A stretch of DNA of 64,000 nucleotides from NCBI GenBank assembly GCA_023446155.1, contig JAEXIT010000012.1, forward strand, positions 139,862 to 203,861. Reading direction: 5' to 3'. This DNA comes from Bacteroidota bacterium. GTDB taxonomy: Bacteria > Bacteroidota > Bacteroidia > Flavobacteriales > Flavobacteriaceae. A program made the translations under genes and the position numbers. Shown here piece by piece: positions 42,969 to 51,339 of the stretch (positions are counted from its first letter, which is position 1; each line of letters starts with the position of its first letter). A model generated the notes under the pieces. That model was not told where the DNA came from. It saw only the letters and a program-made list of their open reading frames with translations, and searched no databases.

Positions 42969-44525
42969 TTATTTTTTTATGATGAATTCTACGCGACGGT
43001 TCTGGCTTTCCTGTTCTTCTGTACAATTACCGTTGCATTTAAATTTTAGTTGCGATTTTCCGTAACCTTTGTAAGCCAAGCGATCTTTCGAAATACCGTT
43101 GTTGATTAAATAATTGTAAGTCGATTGTGCACGTTTTTCTGATATAACCATGTTGTATTCCGATTTGCCTTTGGAATCGGAGTGCGCATTAATGCTTATT
43201 TTCATCTCCGGATTGTCGCGTAATACGTCAAGAATCTTGTTTAATGATAATTCCGATTCTTTTTTAAGGGTCACTTTATTAAAGTCGAAATAGATGTTTT
43301 CAATCTCAATGGCGCTATCGGTTACTTTGGCTTTCAACTGACTTAAGTCGATTTTGCCGGTATAGTCCATGCTATTGCCGTTAGGTTTGAAATAATGGGT
43401 ATTCGATTCGTAACCTTCTTTCGATGTCTCGATAGTGTAGTCTACCAATGGATCCATCTTAAGTCCGAATTTCCCGTTATTATCCGATTTAAGTGTTTTG
43501 ATGATGTCACCAAATTCATTTTTAACAACAACTGTAGCGTTTGGTAATGCTGTTTTGGTTTTGTTTTCTTCTACTACAGCGTTGAAATTCTGTTCCAATA
43601 CAACCAGTTCGAATTTGTAAATATCAAAGTCGGATTTGTCTGCTTTTCGGTTGGAAGAAATATAACCTTTGTTCTGGTAGCTAAATGTAAAAGCAATCTC
43701 ATCATTATTGGAGTTGATTGTCTCACCTAAGTTGGAACGGTTGATAAATTTATTGTTTACCGATGAAACACGGAAAATGTCAAAACCTCCAAAGGTTTCG
43801 TGTCCGTTGGATGAATAATATAAGTAGCGGTTGTCGCCGGTTACATACGGGTATTTTTCATCTTTGGCGGAGTTAACCGTTGGGCCAAGGTTGGTAACAT
43901 TGGTTAAAGTACCGTCGGTCATAACATCGGCACTATATAAGTCGTAACCGCCAAAACCACCTTTCATATCGGATGAAAAGTATATTTTCTGACCTTTAGG
44001 TCCCATAAATGGGGTTTCGATCGAATAGTTCCCGTTGATTGCCAATGGTTGAATGTCTTTCCAGAATCCTTTTGCTTCCAAATCAAGCGTGGCTTTATAA
44101 AGCGAAAACTGTTTGCTGTTGTTTTCTTTAGAGCGGGTTAGGTAGATGGTTTTCTCGTCTGCCGAAAACGTTACGCCACCTTCATTACCGTCGCTGTCCA
44201 AAAGCTTGGAGAAGATTACCGGGCGTGATAGGTTTCCGTTTTTGTCGAATTCAACACAGAACAGGTTGTAGTTTGGTGTATTGGTTTTCGGGTCGATAGA
44301 AACATTGGAAAAACCTCTTTTTTTATTGGATAAGATGAGGTACTTATTCATAAAGAAGGCGGTGCCAATTTCTGATAACTCACTATTAACGCCGGCGTCA
44401 TAAGTGGTGAAGCTAAAACCGTTACTTTGTGGTATTTTTATGTTTTTATTAAAATTGCTTTGTCCTTGAGCGAATGATTGTAGGGAAAAAAGCAATGAAA
44501 AAACAAAAAGAGTGGGAGATTTCAT
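42969..44525 (-). CDS. OmpA-family protein with PD40 repeats and carboxypeptidase-regulatory-like domain
   Basis: About 518 aa from the chosen start (MKSPTLFVFSLLFSLQSFAQ), which gives a clean signal peptide; the 16 residues in front do not look like signal sequence. PD40/beta-propeller repeats follow (GGVTFSADEKTIYLTRS, PFMGPKGQKIYFSSDMKGGFGGYDLY, YPYVTGDNRYLYYSSNGHETFGGFDI). A carboxypeptidase-regulatory-like domain (ATVVVKNEFGDIIKT) comes next, then a C-terminal OmpA domain with the peptidoglycan-binding pattern (IYFDFNKVTLKKES, INAHSDSKGKSEYN). It anchors the outer membrane to peptidoglycan. It is related in layout to T9SS PorE-type proteins but lacks the TPR part. Confidence 0.85.
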   Translation of the reverse strand: MKSPTLFVFSLLFSLQSFAQGQSNFNKNIKIPQSNGFSFTTYDAGVNSELSEIGTAFFMNKYLILSNKKRGFSNVSIDPKTNTPNYNLFCVEFDKNGNLSRPVIFSKLLDSDGNEGGVTFSADEKTIYLTRSKENNSKQFSLYKATLDLEAKGFWKDIQPLAINGNYSIETPFMGPKGQKIYFSSDMKGGFGGYDLYSADVMTDGTLTNVTNLGPTVNSAKDEKYPYVTGDNRYLYYSSNGHETFGGFDIFRVSSVNNKFINRSNLGETINSNNDEIAFTFSYQNKGYISSNRKADKSDFDIYKFELVVLEQNFNAVVEENKTKTALPNATVVVKNEFGDIIKTLKSDNNGKFGLKMDPLVDYTIETSKEGYESNTHYFKPNGNSMDYTGKIDLSQLKAKVTDSAIEIENIYFDFNKVTLKKESELSLNKILDVLRDNPEMKISINAHSDSKGKSEYNMVISEKRAQSTYNYLINNGISKDRLAYKGYGKSQLKFKCNGNCTEEQESQNRRVEFIIKK

Positions 44526-45326
44526 TTTTGTTATATTGTCAGTGTTTATACTATATTGGTTTGATAATGTCACGAATATAGACTCGATTATTATGATTGC
44601 GTTAATAAATCTTTAAACAGACGTAAAAAATCGATAAAATGCACGGATGTAAAATTAGGATTACATTATGCGGATTTTACGCCTTTTTAAGAAATAACAA
44701 TTGCGGGGTGAAATGTGAAATTTTAATTGCGGTTATTTCAGTAGTTTATCTGTTGATTGTGTGGTAATTGCATTTTATTTTTGTATGGAAAAACGGATCG
44801 TTTTGCCGTTGTAGTCGTTCGTCTGTTGTGAAGAAAAAATTAACTTTTGATGCAATAATTGCGGATTTGAAAAATGTGTGTTTGAAACATCTGTTTTGTT
44901 TGAAAATTAGAGCGAATTTTCTTAAAATATTTATTTTCACGACATTGTGAAAATTTCATAACACAAAATTTGAAGGATGTTTTCCCTTGTAAGGGGTGTT
45001 GTGATTTTGATTTTGTAGGTAAATGAGGTTGTGATAAATAATGTATTCGAAGGGTAGCGCTTCGATTGGATCGGATTTTGAGGTTGTAAAAGCTATGTGT
45101 TGATCGGGAAAATACCGGTTATAGGGCTAATTAAAAAACAAAAGAATAGGGGATTCCGAAATCAAAGTTGGTTGTTGTATTGACTGTGAAGTGGCAAATC
45201 TTGATGAGATCCCGATAGGTGTGTTGGTTAATAAGGTGAGATTGGGTATTTAAAGGAGTCTTGTTAAAGGGGAGTCTGTTGCCTTGGACTGATTTCTGGA
45301 GGGAGATATGTGTTTTTTAAAATAAA
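44526..45326. other. 800-bp intergenic region without recognisable genes
   Basis: It lies between the OmpA-family gene and the tRNA-Leu(CAA) terminator. Only short, poorly biased frames are present. No tRNA, hairpin terminator or clear regulatory motif was found, apart from a weak TATATTCG resembling a -7 box upstream of the OmpA gene. A small RNA cannot be ruled out. Confidence 0.4.
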
Positions 45327-45353
45327 AAAGCTCCAAACATTGTTTGGAGCTTT
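45327..45353 (-). terminator. Terminator of tRNA-Leu(CAA)
   Basis: A 13-bp perfect stem (AAAGCTCCAAACA) with a tight loop, one base beyond the tRNA 3' end. Nearly the same sequence as the terminator of the other tRNA-Leu at 42141. Confidence 0.85.
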
Positions 45354-45354
45354 G

Positions 45355-45434
45355 TACCTAGGGTGGGAATCGAACCCACACACCGAAGTACACGAGTTTG
45401 AGTCGTGCGCGTCTACCAATTCCGCCACCTAGGC
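45355..45434 (-). tRNA. tRNA-Leu(CAA)
   Basis: On the reverse strand the acceptor GCCTAGG pairs with CCTAGGT. Anticodon stem CACGA/TCGTG with loop CTCAAAC (anticodon CAA), short class II variable arm, T-loop GGTTCGATTCC. Discriminator A, no encoded CCA. Length 80 nt. Confidence 0.93.
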
Positions 45435-45538
45435 TTGTGGACAAATGGTTGTCAATTGTGGGTGCAAATGTAAATAAAAAAATTAGAAATAATCAAAAAA
45501 ATAAAGGAAAATATTCTTTAAGTGTGGAATTTAATTTC

Positions 45539-45546
45539 TAAATTTG
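45539..45546 (+). promoter_or_regulatory. -7 box of the prs promoter
   Basis: TAAATTTG matches the Bacteroidota -7 consensus exactly and lies 52 bp before the prs ATG, leaving a normal leader. The -33 region is weak. Confidence 0.5.
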
Positions 45547-45597
45547 CACCTCGTTTAAATACGACAACACTAACTAACTACTAAACAACGAATTAAA

Positions 45598-46539
45598 ATG
45601 TCACATATAGAACCGGAAGCAAAGATATTTGCATGTTCTCAAAGTGAATATCTGGCTGAACAGATAGCCAAGCACTACGGTGTAGAACTTGGTAAAGTTA
45701 CAATTTCAAAATACAGCGATGGTGAATTCCAGCCGTCTTTTGAAGAGTCGATACGCGGATTACGCGTGTTTTTAGTGTGTTCGACATTTCCGAGTTCCGA
45801 CAATCTGATGGAGCTTTTGTTGATGATCGATGCGGCTAAAAGAGCTTCGGCACGACACATTACAGCGGTAATTCCTTATTTCGGATGGGCGCGTCAGGAT
45901 CGAAAAGACAAACCAAGGGTGCCAATAGGAGCAAAGTTGGTGGCAAAACTGATCGAAGCGGCGGGAGCTACCCGAATTATGACAATGGATTTACACGCAG
46001 ATCAGATTCAGGGCTTTTTTGAAAAGCCGGTTGACCATTTATTTGCGTCAACAATTTTCTTACCATACGTAAGAAGTCTGAACCTGGATAAATTAACAAT
46101 TGCATCGCCGGATATGGGTGGGTCGAAAAGAGCTTATGCCTATTCGAAATTCCTGGAGTCGGATGTGGTAATCTGTTACAAACAAAGAAAACAGGCTAAT
46201 GTGATCGATACGATGGAGTTGATCGGTGACGTTACCGGACGAAATGTGATTCTGGTTGACGATATGATCGACACCGGAGGAACGCTTGCAAAAGCAGCCG
46301 ATATGATGATGGAAAGAGGTGCCTTGAGTGTACGTGCAATTTGTACGCATGCCATTTTATCGGGCGACGCTTACCAGAAAATAGAAAACTCGAAAATTCA
46401 GGAGTTGATTGTTACGGATTCCATACCGTTGAAAAAATCAAGCCCGAAAATCAGAGTCGTGAGCTGTGCTGAATTATTTGCCGATGTAATGCATATGGTG
46501 CACAATAATAATTCCATCAGCAGCAAGTTTATTGTTTAA
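45598..46539 (+). CDS. prs: Ribose-phosphate pyrophosphokinase
   Basis: A 313-aa cytoplasmic enzyme that makes PRPP from ribose 5-phosphate and ATP for nucleotide, His and Trp synthesis. The full family pattern is present: KYSDGEFQPSFEES, WARQDRKDKPRVPIGAKL, MTMDLHADQIQGFF and the PRPP loop VILVDDMIDTGGTLAKAA. Full length. Followed after 31 nt by rplY, a common pairing in Bacteroidota. Confidence 0.97.
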   Translation: MSHIEPEAKIFACSQSEYLAEQIAKHYGVELGKVTISKYSDGEFQPSFEESIRGLRVFLVCSTFPSSDNLMELLLMIDAAKRASARHITAVIPYFGWARQDRKDKPRVPIGAKLVAKLIEAAGATRIMTMDLHADQIQGFFEKPVDHLFASTIFLPYVRSLNLDKLTIASPDMGGSKRAYAYSKFLESDVVICYKQRKQANVIDTMELIGDVTGRNVILVDDMIDTGGTLAKAADMMMERGALSVRAICTHAILSGDAYQKIENSKIQELIVTDSIPLKKSSPKIRVVSCAELFADVMHMVHNNNSISSKFIV

Positions 46540-46570
46540 GAATTTTTTATTAATTTAATTATATTTCAAA

Positions 46571-47182
46571 ATGAAATCAATTACGATCAAAGGATCTGAA
46601 AGAGAAAGCGTGGGCAAGTCGGCAACGAAAGCGGCACGTAATGCTGGAATGGTTCCTTGCGTGTTATACGGAGGAGAACAACCAGTACATTTTAACGCAG
46701 AAGAAAAAGCGTTCAAAAGTTTAGTTTACACTCCAAACGTACACACTGTTGTAGTTGAATTGGAAAACGGTAAATCTTTCAACGCTATTTTACAAGATAT
46801 TCAGGTTCACCCGGTATCTGACAAGATTTTACACATCGATTTCTATCAGTTACACGATGACAGAGAAATCACTATGGAAGTTCCTGTGAAAATCGTTGGT
46901 AACTCTAAAGGTGTTATGGCCGGTGGTGTTTTACGTTTAAACCAACGTAAACTTAAAGTAAGAGCTTTACCTGCTAACCTACCTGATTTCGTTGAAGCAG
47001 ATATCACGGATTTAGAAATGGGTAACAAATTGTATGTAACGAAATTACCTACAAACAACTACCGTTTATTACACCCGGACAATACGGTAGTATGTCAGGT
47101 GAGAATCTCACGTGCTGCTATGAAAGCTGCTCAGGAGGCTGCAAAAGCTGCAAAAGCTCCAGCAAAAGGAAAGAAAAAATAA
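46571..47182 (+). CDS. rplY: 50S ribosomal protein L25/general stress protein Ctc
   Basis: A 203-aa protein that binds 5S rRNA. N-terminal L25 domain (VPCVLYGGEQPVHF, AILQDIQVHPVSDKILHIDFYQL) plus the TL5/Ctc C-terminal domain (VPVKIVGNSKGVMAGGVL) and a low-complexity Ala/Lys tail (AAKAAKAPAKGKKK). Codon use looks like that of a highly expressed gene. A hairpin terminator follows. Confidence 0.96.
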   Translation: MKSITIKGSERESVGKSATKAARNAGMVPCVLYGGEQPVHFNAEEKAFKSLVYTPNVHTVVVELENGKSFNAILQDIQVHPVSDKILHIDFYQLHDDREITMEVPVKIVGNSKGVMAGGVLRLNQRKLKVRALPANLPDFVEADITDLEMGNKLYVTKLPTNNYRLLHPDNTVVCQVRISRAAMKAAQEAAKAAKAPAKGKKK

Positions 47183-47202
47183 TTTTATTTTTCAAATACT
47201 TG

Positions 47203-47231
47203 AAAAGCACCGGAATCCCGGTGCTTTTTTT
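47203..47231 (+). terminator. Terminator of prs-rplY
   Basis: An AAAAGCACCGG stem with a short AATC-type loop and CCGGTGCTTTTTTT tail, 20 nt after the rplY stop. Confidence 0.9.
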
Positions 47232-47278
47232 ATGATTATAGCCAAACGTTAAGGCTGTGATCGCGTTTGGAAATAACG

Positions 47279-47286
47279 TACTTTTG
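47279..47286 (+). promoter_or_regulatory. -7 box upstream of pth
   Basis: TACTTTTG fits TAnnTTTG and ends 5 nt before the ATG at 47291. If it is real, the transcript starts almost at that ATG, so pth is either leaderless there or uses the inner ATG at 47348. Confidence 0.35.
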
Positions 47287-47290
47287 CGGC

Positions 47291-47914
47291 ATGAAAATAA
47301 TTGACTGGTTATTCCGGAAAAAAGAAATAGAAGAAAATACAGATCCGATGAAAAAGTTTTTAATTGTTGGCTTGGGAAATATAGGAGTGGAATATGTGAA
47401 TACACGACACAATATTGGGTTTAAGGTTTTGGATCACCTGGTGAAAAAAGAAGGGTTATCGTTCGAAACCGTTAAACTAGGGGCTATGGCTGAGTATAAA
47501 GTAAAAGGGCGTACCCTGCTTTTGCTTAAACCGAATACCTATATGAACCTGAGTGGTAAGGCCGTTCAGTATTGGATGGATAAAGAGAAAATTGCTAAGG
47601 AAAATATCTTTGTGATTACCGATGATCTGAACTTGCCGTTCGGAGCAATCCGAATCAAAGCCAAAGGAAGTGATGGAGGGCATAACGGACTTAAAAATAT
47701 TCAGTTATTACTGAATTCAGTTGAGTATCCACGTTTCCGTTTTGGTATTAGTGATCAATTTAAAAAAGGACAGCAGGTCGATTATGTGTTAGGGGAATGG
47801 TCGGAAGAGGAAAAAAATAAATTACCGGAACGTATGGATGTTGCCGTGGAGGCGATACGATCGTTTGCGCTTTCGGGATTGGATATTACAATGAATACTT
47901 TTAATGGAAAGTAA
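47291..47914 (+). CDS. pth: Peptidyl-tRNA hydrolase
   Basis: A 207-aa cytoplasmic enzyme that frees tRNA from stalled peptidyl-tRNA. The conserved motifs GLGNIGVEYVNTRHNIGF (catalytic His), KPNTYMNLSG, DDLNLPFG and GSDGGHNGLK are all present. The core begins at a second ATG (47348, MKKFLIVGLGN). The 19 extra residues (MKIIDWLFRKKE...) occur in several flavobacterial homologues, so 47291 is kept, but the inner start is possible. Start choice is uncertain; function is not. Confidence 0.93.
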   Translation: MKIIDWLFRKKEIEENTDPMKKFLIVGLGNIGVEYVNTRHNIGFKVLDHLVKKEGLSFETVKLGAMAEYKVKGRTLLLLKPNTYMNLSGKAVQYWMDKEKIAKENIFVITDDLNLPFGAIRIKAKGSDGGHNGLKNIQLLLNSVEYPRFRFGISDQFKKGQQVDYVLGEWSEEEKNKLPERMDVAVEAIRSFALSGLDITMNTFNGK

Positions 47915-47954
47915 TACTTTTAGTATATTTACTTGATGATTAAATCTTTAAAGT

Positions 47955-48473
47955 ATGAAAAAAATACTAGTACTCCCGGTATTGCTAACCCTGATGTTTT
48001 GCGATACTGCTAATCCAAAGAAAACAAATATGACGACAGCGATAACTTCCGAATGTCCAAGTGATGGAAAGTGCACCGTACAGTTGCTTAAAAACAAAGG
48101 TATGGATATGAAATTAGATGGTACCGGAAAGTTGTATTATCAGTTGGTCGATGCTAATAATACCTCGGTTGTTATTTACGAGTACAATCGAAATGTCGAA
48201 GAGGGATTACAGGACGGACAACATAAAGAAGAGGTCATTTTTGAAATTGAGAATGAGGCTGCAAAACTTCAGTTGAAAAACGAGCAGCTACAAGAGGTTA
48301 AGATGCTGTTTGGAAGGCATTGTTTTTGCCGCGGACAGGCAGGTTACTTTGCTGTTGGTAGCGGCAATTTAAACGTATTGCAAAATGCTAATCAGCTTAC
48401 TTTTGATCTCGATTTTAAAGTAGATCAGGTGCCGCAACTGTATACAAACGTAAAAGCGACTATCGCAAAATAA
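47955..48473 (+). CDS. Predicted small lipoprotein, unknown family
   Basis: A 172-aa protein with a short signal-like N-terminus (MKKILVLPVLLTLMFCD, possible lipobox LMFC). The mature domain is beta-rich with two close cysteines (RHCFCRGQAGYF). I do not recognise the family. It follows pth by 40 nt and is closed by a bidirectional terminator shared with the convergent protease gene. Confidence 0.65.
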   Translation: MKKILVLPVLLTLMFCDTANPKKTNMTTAITSECPSDGKCTVQLLKNKGMDMKLDGTGKLYYQLVDANNTSVVIYEYNRNVEEGLQDGQHKEEVIFEIENEAAKLQLKNEQLQEVKMLFGRHCFCRGQAGYFAVGSGNLNVLQNANQLTFDLDFKVDQVPQLYTNVKATIAK

Positions 48474-48500
48474 AAAGAGTCCCATTTGGGACTCTTTTTT
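48472..48500. terminator. Bidirectional terminator
   Basis: A 13-bp stem AAAAAGAGTCCCA with its complement, between convergent genes. Confidence 0.9.
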
Positions 48501-48517
48501 TGTTTATTGAATGTGTC

Positions 48518-51220
48518 TTATTCGATAACAATCTTTCTTACTTCTTTGCGGTCTCCATCAAGAACAGATACGATATAAATACCGGACTGAACATTGTTTA
48601 ACTGGATGTCCTGGTTGAATAAACCTGCATTTTGATATGATTGGTTGAAGATCTCACGACCTCTGATATCGTGTAATACAACTTTAATCTCATTGCTGGA
48701 ATTAGAGTTAAATGAAACTTTGAAGTTTCCGTTGTTCGGGTTCGGATAGATGTTGAAATCTTGTAATCCGAAGCTCTCACTACCTAATGTTACTGTTCTG
48801 GAACAGATGTTAACACCAAAGCTGTTTAAAGTACCACTGTTTGCTACAGTTAAATCAGCAATAACAAGTCGCCATGCTCCTAAAGAACTTTGTCCGTTGA
48901 AGATGTCTAATGTGTTAAGTGGTTTGTAAGCATTTCCAGCTGTGTTAATACCAGAACAGTTTAAGTTTACACCAGCATCATCAAAAGTTGTGTTCATGTT
49001 ACTAAACAATGTAGAACAACCTTGTTGGTATACGATACGGATTTCTCCTACAGTTGTAGCTCCTGGTTTTAATAAACCAATGTATAGATCGTTGATTCTT
49101 GTGTGTGTAATATTCACGTTTAAGTTAAGATCAGAAATCGTTACGTTGTCCGGAACGTTTACACTACCTTGGATAGCCCAACTAGGTTGTGCTGAACCAG
49201 CGATTGCAGTGTTAGGGTTAGCAGTATATGTGTTACAAGTTGTAGTTACTGTATAACCAACTGCGATGTTTGGAGATAAAGCATAGAAAATATTTCCTAC
49301 GGCTTCGATCATAATTCTACAGTTTGGAGAAGCAACGTTTGGAACAGTAATAGCTTCTGAACCATCATTTGGAGTATTTGCTACTAAAGTTGAGAATGTA
49401 GCACCATTATCACTAGAGAATAAGATGTTCACATTTGAAGTGTTGATTCCGTTTGCTGTAGTTCCAGCTACGTTCCATGTAATAGTTTGCGAAGATCCTT
49501 GTGTCCAGGTTACGTCAGCTGTAGCAGGAGAAGTAACACGGAAAGGTCCTGTGTTTGCAAAAGTTACCACCATGTTGCCACGGTTTGTTTGTCCACCGTT
49601 AGGTGTTTTGTTATCACGTACCGTTAAAGCGAAATTCATCGTTCTGGCTGCATTTGGTACTACTTCCCATGTTGGAGTAAGGTTGCCGGCTAATACGTCT
49701 TCAAAACGTGGCATATAACGGTTAGGTGATGTTGATGGCGGGAAAGAACGGAAGTTCGGTCCTGTTGTAGAAGTTGCTACCGGTGGTTGAGTCGAAATTT
49801 GAGTATCGGTTTGTTCCCAACAGTAGGTTAGTGTTTCTCCGGCTGTATCGGTTGCGCTTCCTTTAAGGATAAAAGCAGTTCCGTATGGAATAGTATAGTT
49901 TGCTCCAGCATTTACTACCGGTGCAGTGTTGCCATTGTTTGTTGTAACAGAACATGTTCCTGTTGTAGTTACAAATGTTTGCATCTGAGCAATACTTACT
50001 GCGTGGAAATGTGCGTCAGAGTTGTTCTGAACGTCAACACCAGGACAAATACCAGCGTATCCCATGATGGTATTACCACTACCTGGTTCTACAGCTGTTC
50101 CGGCACTACGTGTTGAAGTAGTACAGTTACCACCAATTCCGTTAAACGTGTGCGTTGCTCCAAACTGGTGACCCATTTCGTGTGCTACGAAATCAATGTC
50201 ATAGGGATCTCCAACTGGTGAAGGTGAACCTGTGATTCCTCTGGCTTTGCTGCTTGTACAAGGAGAGTTTAACTGAGCTAAACCACCACCACCTGTACTT
50301 ACAGTGTGTCCGATATCGTAATTTGATGAACCGATGTTTGCATCAATTACAGTCTGGCTTTCGTTGATTAATGTGTTAGCAGTGTCGTTAGTAAAGTTAT
50401 CCGAATCGATAAAGATAATTACATCATTGTTGGCTACAAGGTTCATGTGTATTGCCATGTCTCTTTCGTAAAGACCGTTAACACGAGCCATAGTAACGTT
50501 CATAGCGGCCAATACTGCTGCTTTTTTCTGAGCGGTTGTACCACCGGCTAATCCTGCTGCATTTACGTGGAAAGCAGCGTATTCGATTGTACAAGCCATA
50601 GCCAAACGGTATACTCTGTATTTTCCGTCGTTAGCCATTGCAGTTGCGTTATCGTTTATTACACGTCCGGCTACTTCTTCAGCATCGTCTTCAGTCATAC
50701 AGCTAAAAGAACGGTTTGTAGTTAGTTCGCTTCTGGAGTAAACGATGTAGTTGTTAAGGTCTTTGGTGTAGGTGTCAATATACGAAGTACCGTTAGTGCC
50801 TGATAAAGTCATTGTGTGAAGACCAAAAAGGGTAACACTAAAGTTAATCGTCGCACTTGGATCGTCAATACCCTGACCAATATAGGTCTTAATACCAGGG
50901 TATTTCGCAGCTAGTTCGGCTTCCATTACCGGAGATTCGAAAATACGGTAGTTTTCCAATTTTCCTTGTGGGTTAGGGAAGGCAACCACAACATCGGAAT
51001 TGCCATTGGAAACGTCGCGTAACGGAGCATTTTGTAACTTGGCTTTCATCGCTGGAAGGTCAAGTGAAAATACTTCAAATTTCAGCGGCTGAGAAGCGCG
51101 TTCCATCTTTTCGTACATCTGGATTCGCTCTTCCTTGACTTTCGTCCAGAGAGAACCCTGTGCATAGCCCGATGCTGCAAGGCATAAGGCCGATACTACG
51201 AATAGTAATCTTCTTTTCAT
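48518..51220 (-). CDS. Secreted M12B/reprolysin-like metalloprotease with P domain and T9SS tail
   Basis: A 900-aa protein with a signal peptide (cut near GYA-Q, ~20), a prodomain (~25-200) and a zinc protease domain with AHEMGHQFGATHTF (HExxHxxGxxH, ~347-357). Ig/Kre-like beta domains follow (PFRVTSPATADVTWTQGSSQ...), then a proprotein-convertase P domain (~665-810) and a T9SS type A sorting domain (~820-900: NIYPNPNNGNFKV, SGIYIVSVLDGD). The protein is therefore exported by the type IX system to the cell surface or medium to degrade protein. A closely related copy lies next to it. The two C-terminal tails are nearly identical, suggesting recent duplication or gene conversion there. Confidence 0.92.
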   Translation of the reverse strand: MKRRLLFVVSALCLAASGYAQGSLWTKVKEERIQMYEKMERASQPLKFEVFSLDLPAMKAKLQNAPLRDVSNGNSDVVVAFPNPQGKLENYRIFESPVMEAELAAKYPGIKTYIGQGIDDPSATINFSVTLFGLHTMTLSGTNGTSYIDTYTKDLNNYIVYSRSELTTNRSFSCMTEDDAEEVAGRVINDNATAMANDGKYRVYRLAMACTIEYAAFHVNAAGLAGGTTAQKKAAVLAAMNVTMARVNGLYERDMAIHMNLVANNDVIIFIDSDNFTNDTANTLINESQTVIDANIGSSNYDIGHTVSTGGGGLAQLNSPCTSSKARGITGSPSPVGDPYDIDFVAHEMGHQFGATHTFNGIGGNCTTSTRSAGTAVEPGSGNTIMGYAGICPGVDVQNNSDAHFHAVSIAQMQTFVTTTGTCSVTTNNGNTAPVVNAGANYTIPYGTAFILKGSATDTAGETLTYCWEQTDTQISTQPPVATSTTGPNFRSFPPSTSPNRYMPRFEDVLAGNLTPTWEVVPNAARTMNFALTVRDNKTPNGGQTNRGNMVVTFANTGPFRVTSPATADVTWTQGSSQTITWNVAGTTANGINTSNVNILFSSDNGATFSTLVANTPNDGSEAITVPNVASPNCRIMIEAVGNIFYALSPNIAVGYTVTTTCNTYTANPNTAIAGSAQPSWAIQGSVNVPDNVTISDLNLNVNITHTRINDLYIGLLKPGATTVGEIRIVYQQGCSTLFSNMNTTFDDAGVNLNCSGINTAGNAYKPLNTLDIFNGQSSLGAWRLVIADLTVANSGTLNSFGVNICSRTVTLGSESFGLQDFNIYPNPNNGNFKVSFNSNSSNEIKVVLHDIRGREIFNQSYQNAGLFNQDIQLNNVQSGIYIVSVLDGDRKEVRKIVIE

Positions 51221-51298
51221 TAGTTATTTGATTTATAGTTAATAATTATAAGGTTAGGATTGAAATGCGCTATTTTTAAGTAGGCATGTTATAAATGG

Positions 51299-51331
51299 AA
51301 AAGCCCCAGAAGTGTTTTCTGAGGCTTTTTT
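51299..51331 (-). terminator. Terminator of the second M12B protease gene
   Basis: AAAAGCC.CAGAA stem with one mismatch, pairing with TTCTG.GGCTTTTTT, just after the stop of the reverse-strand protease at 51340. Confidence 0.75.
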
Positions 51332-51339
51332 AAGTCCGA

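Noticed and set aside
44768..44950. Short frames on both strands in the 44.5-45.3 kb gap
   Set aside because: No signal, codon bias or ribosome-binding context; both strands open by chance in AT-rich sequence.
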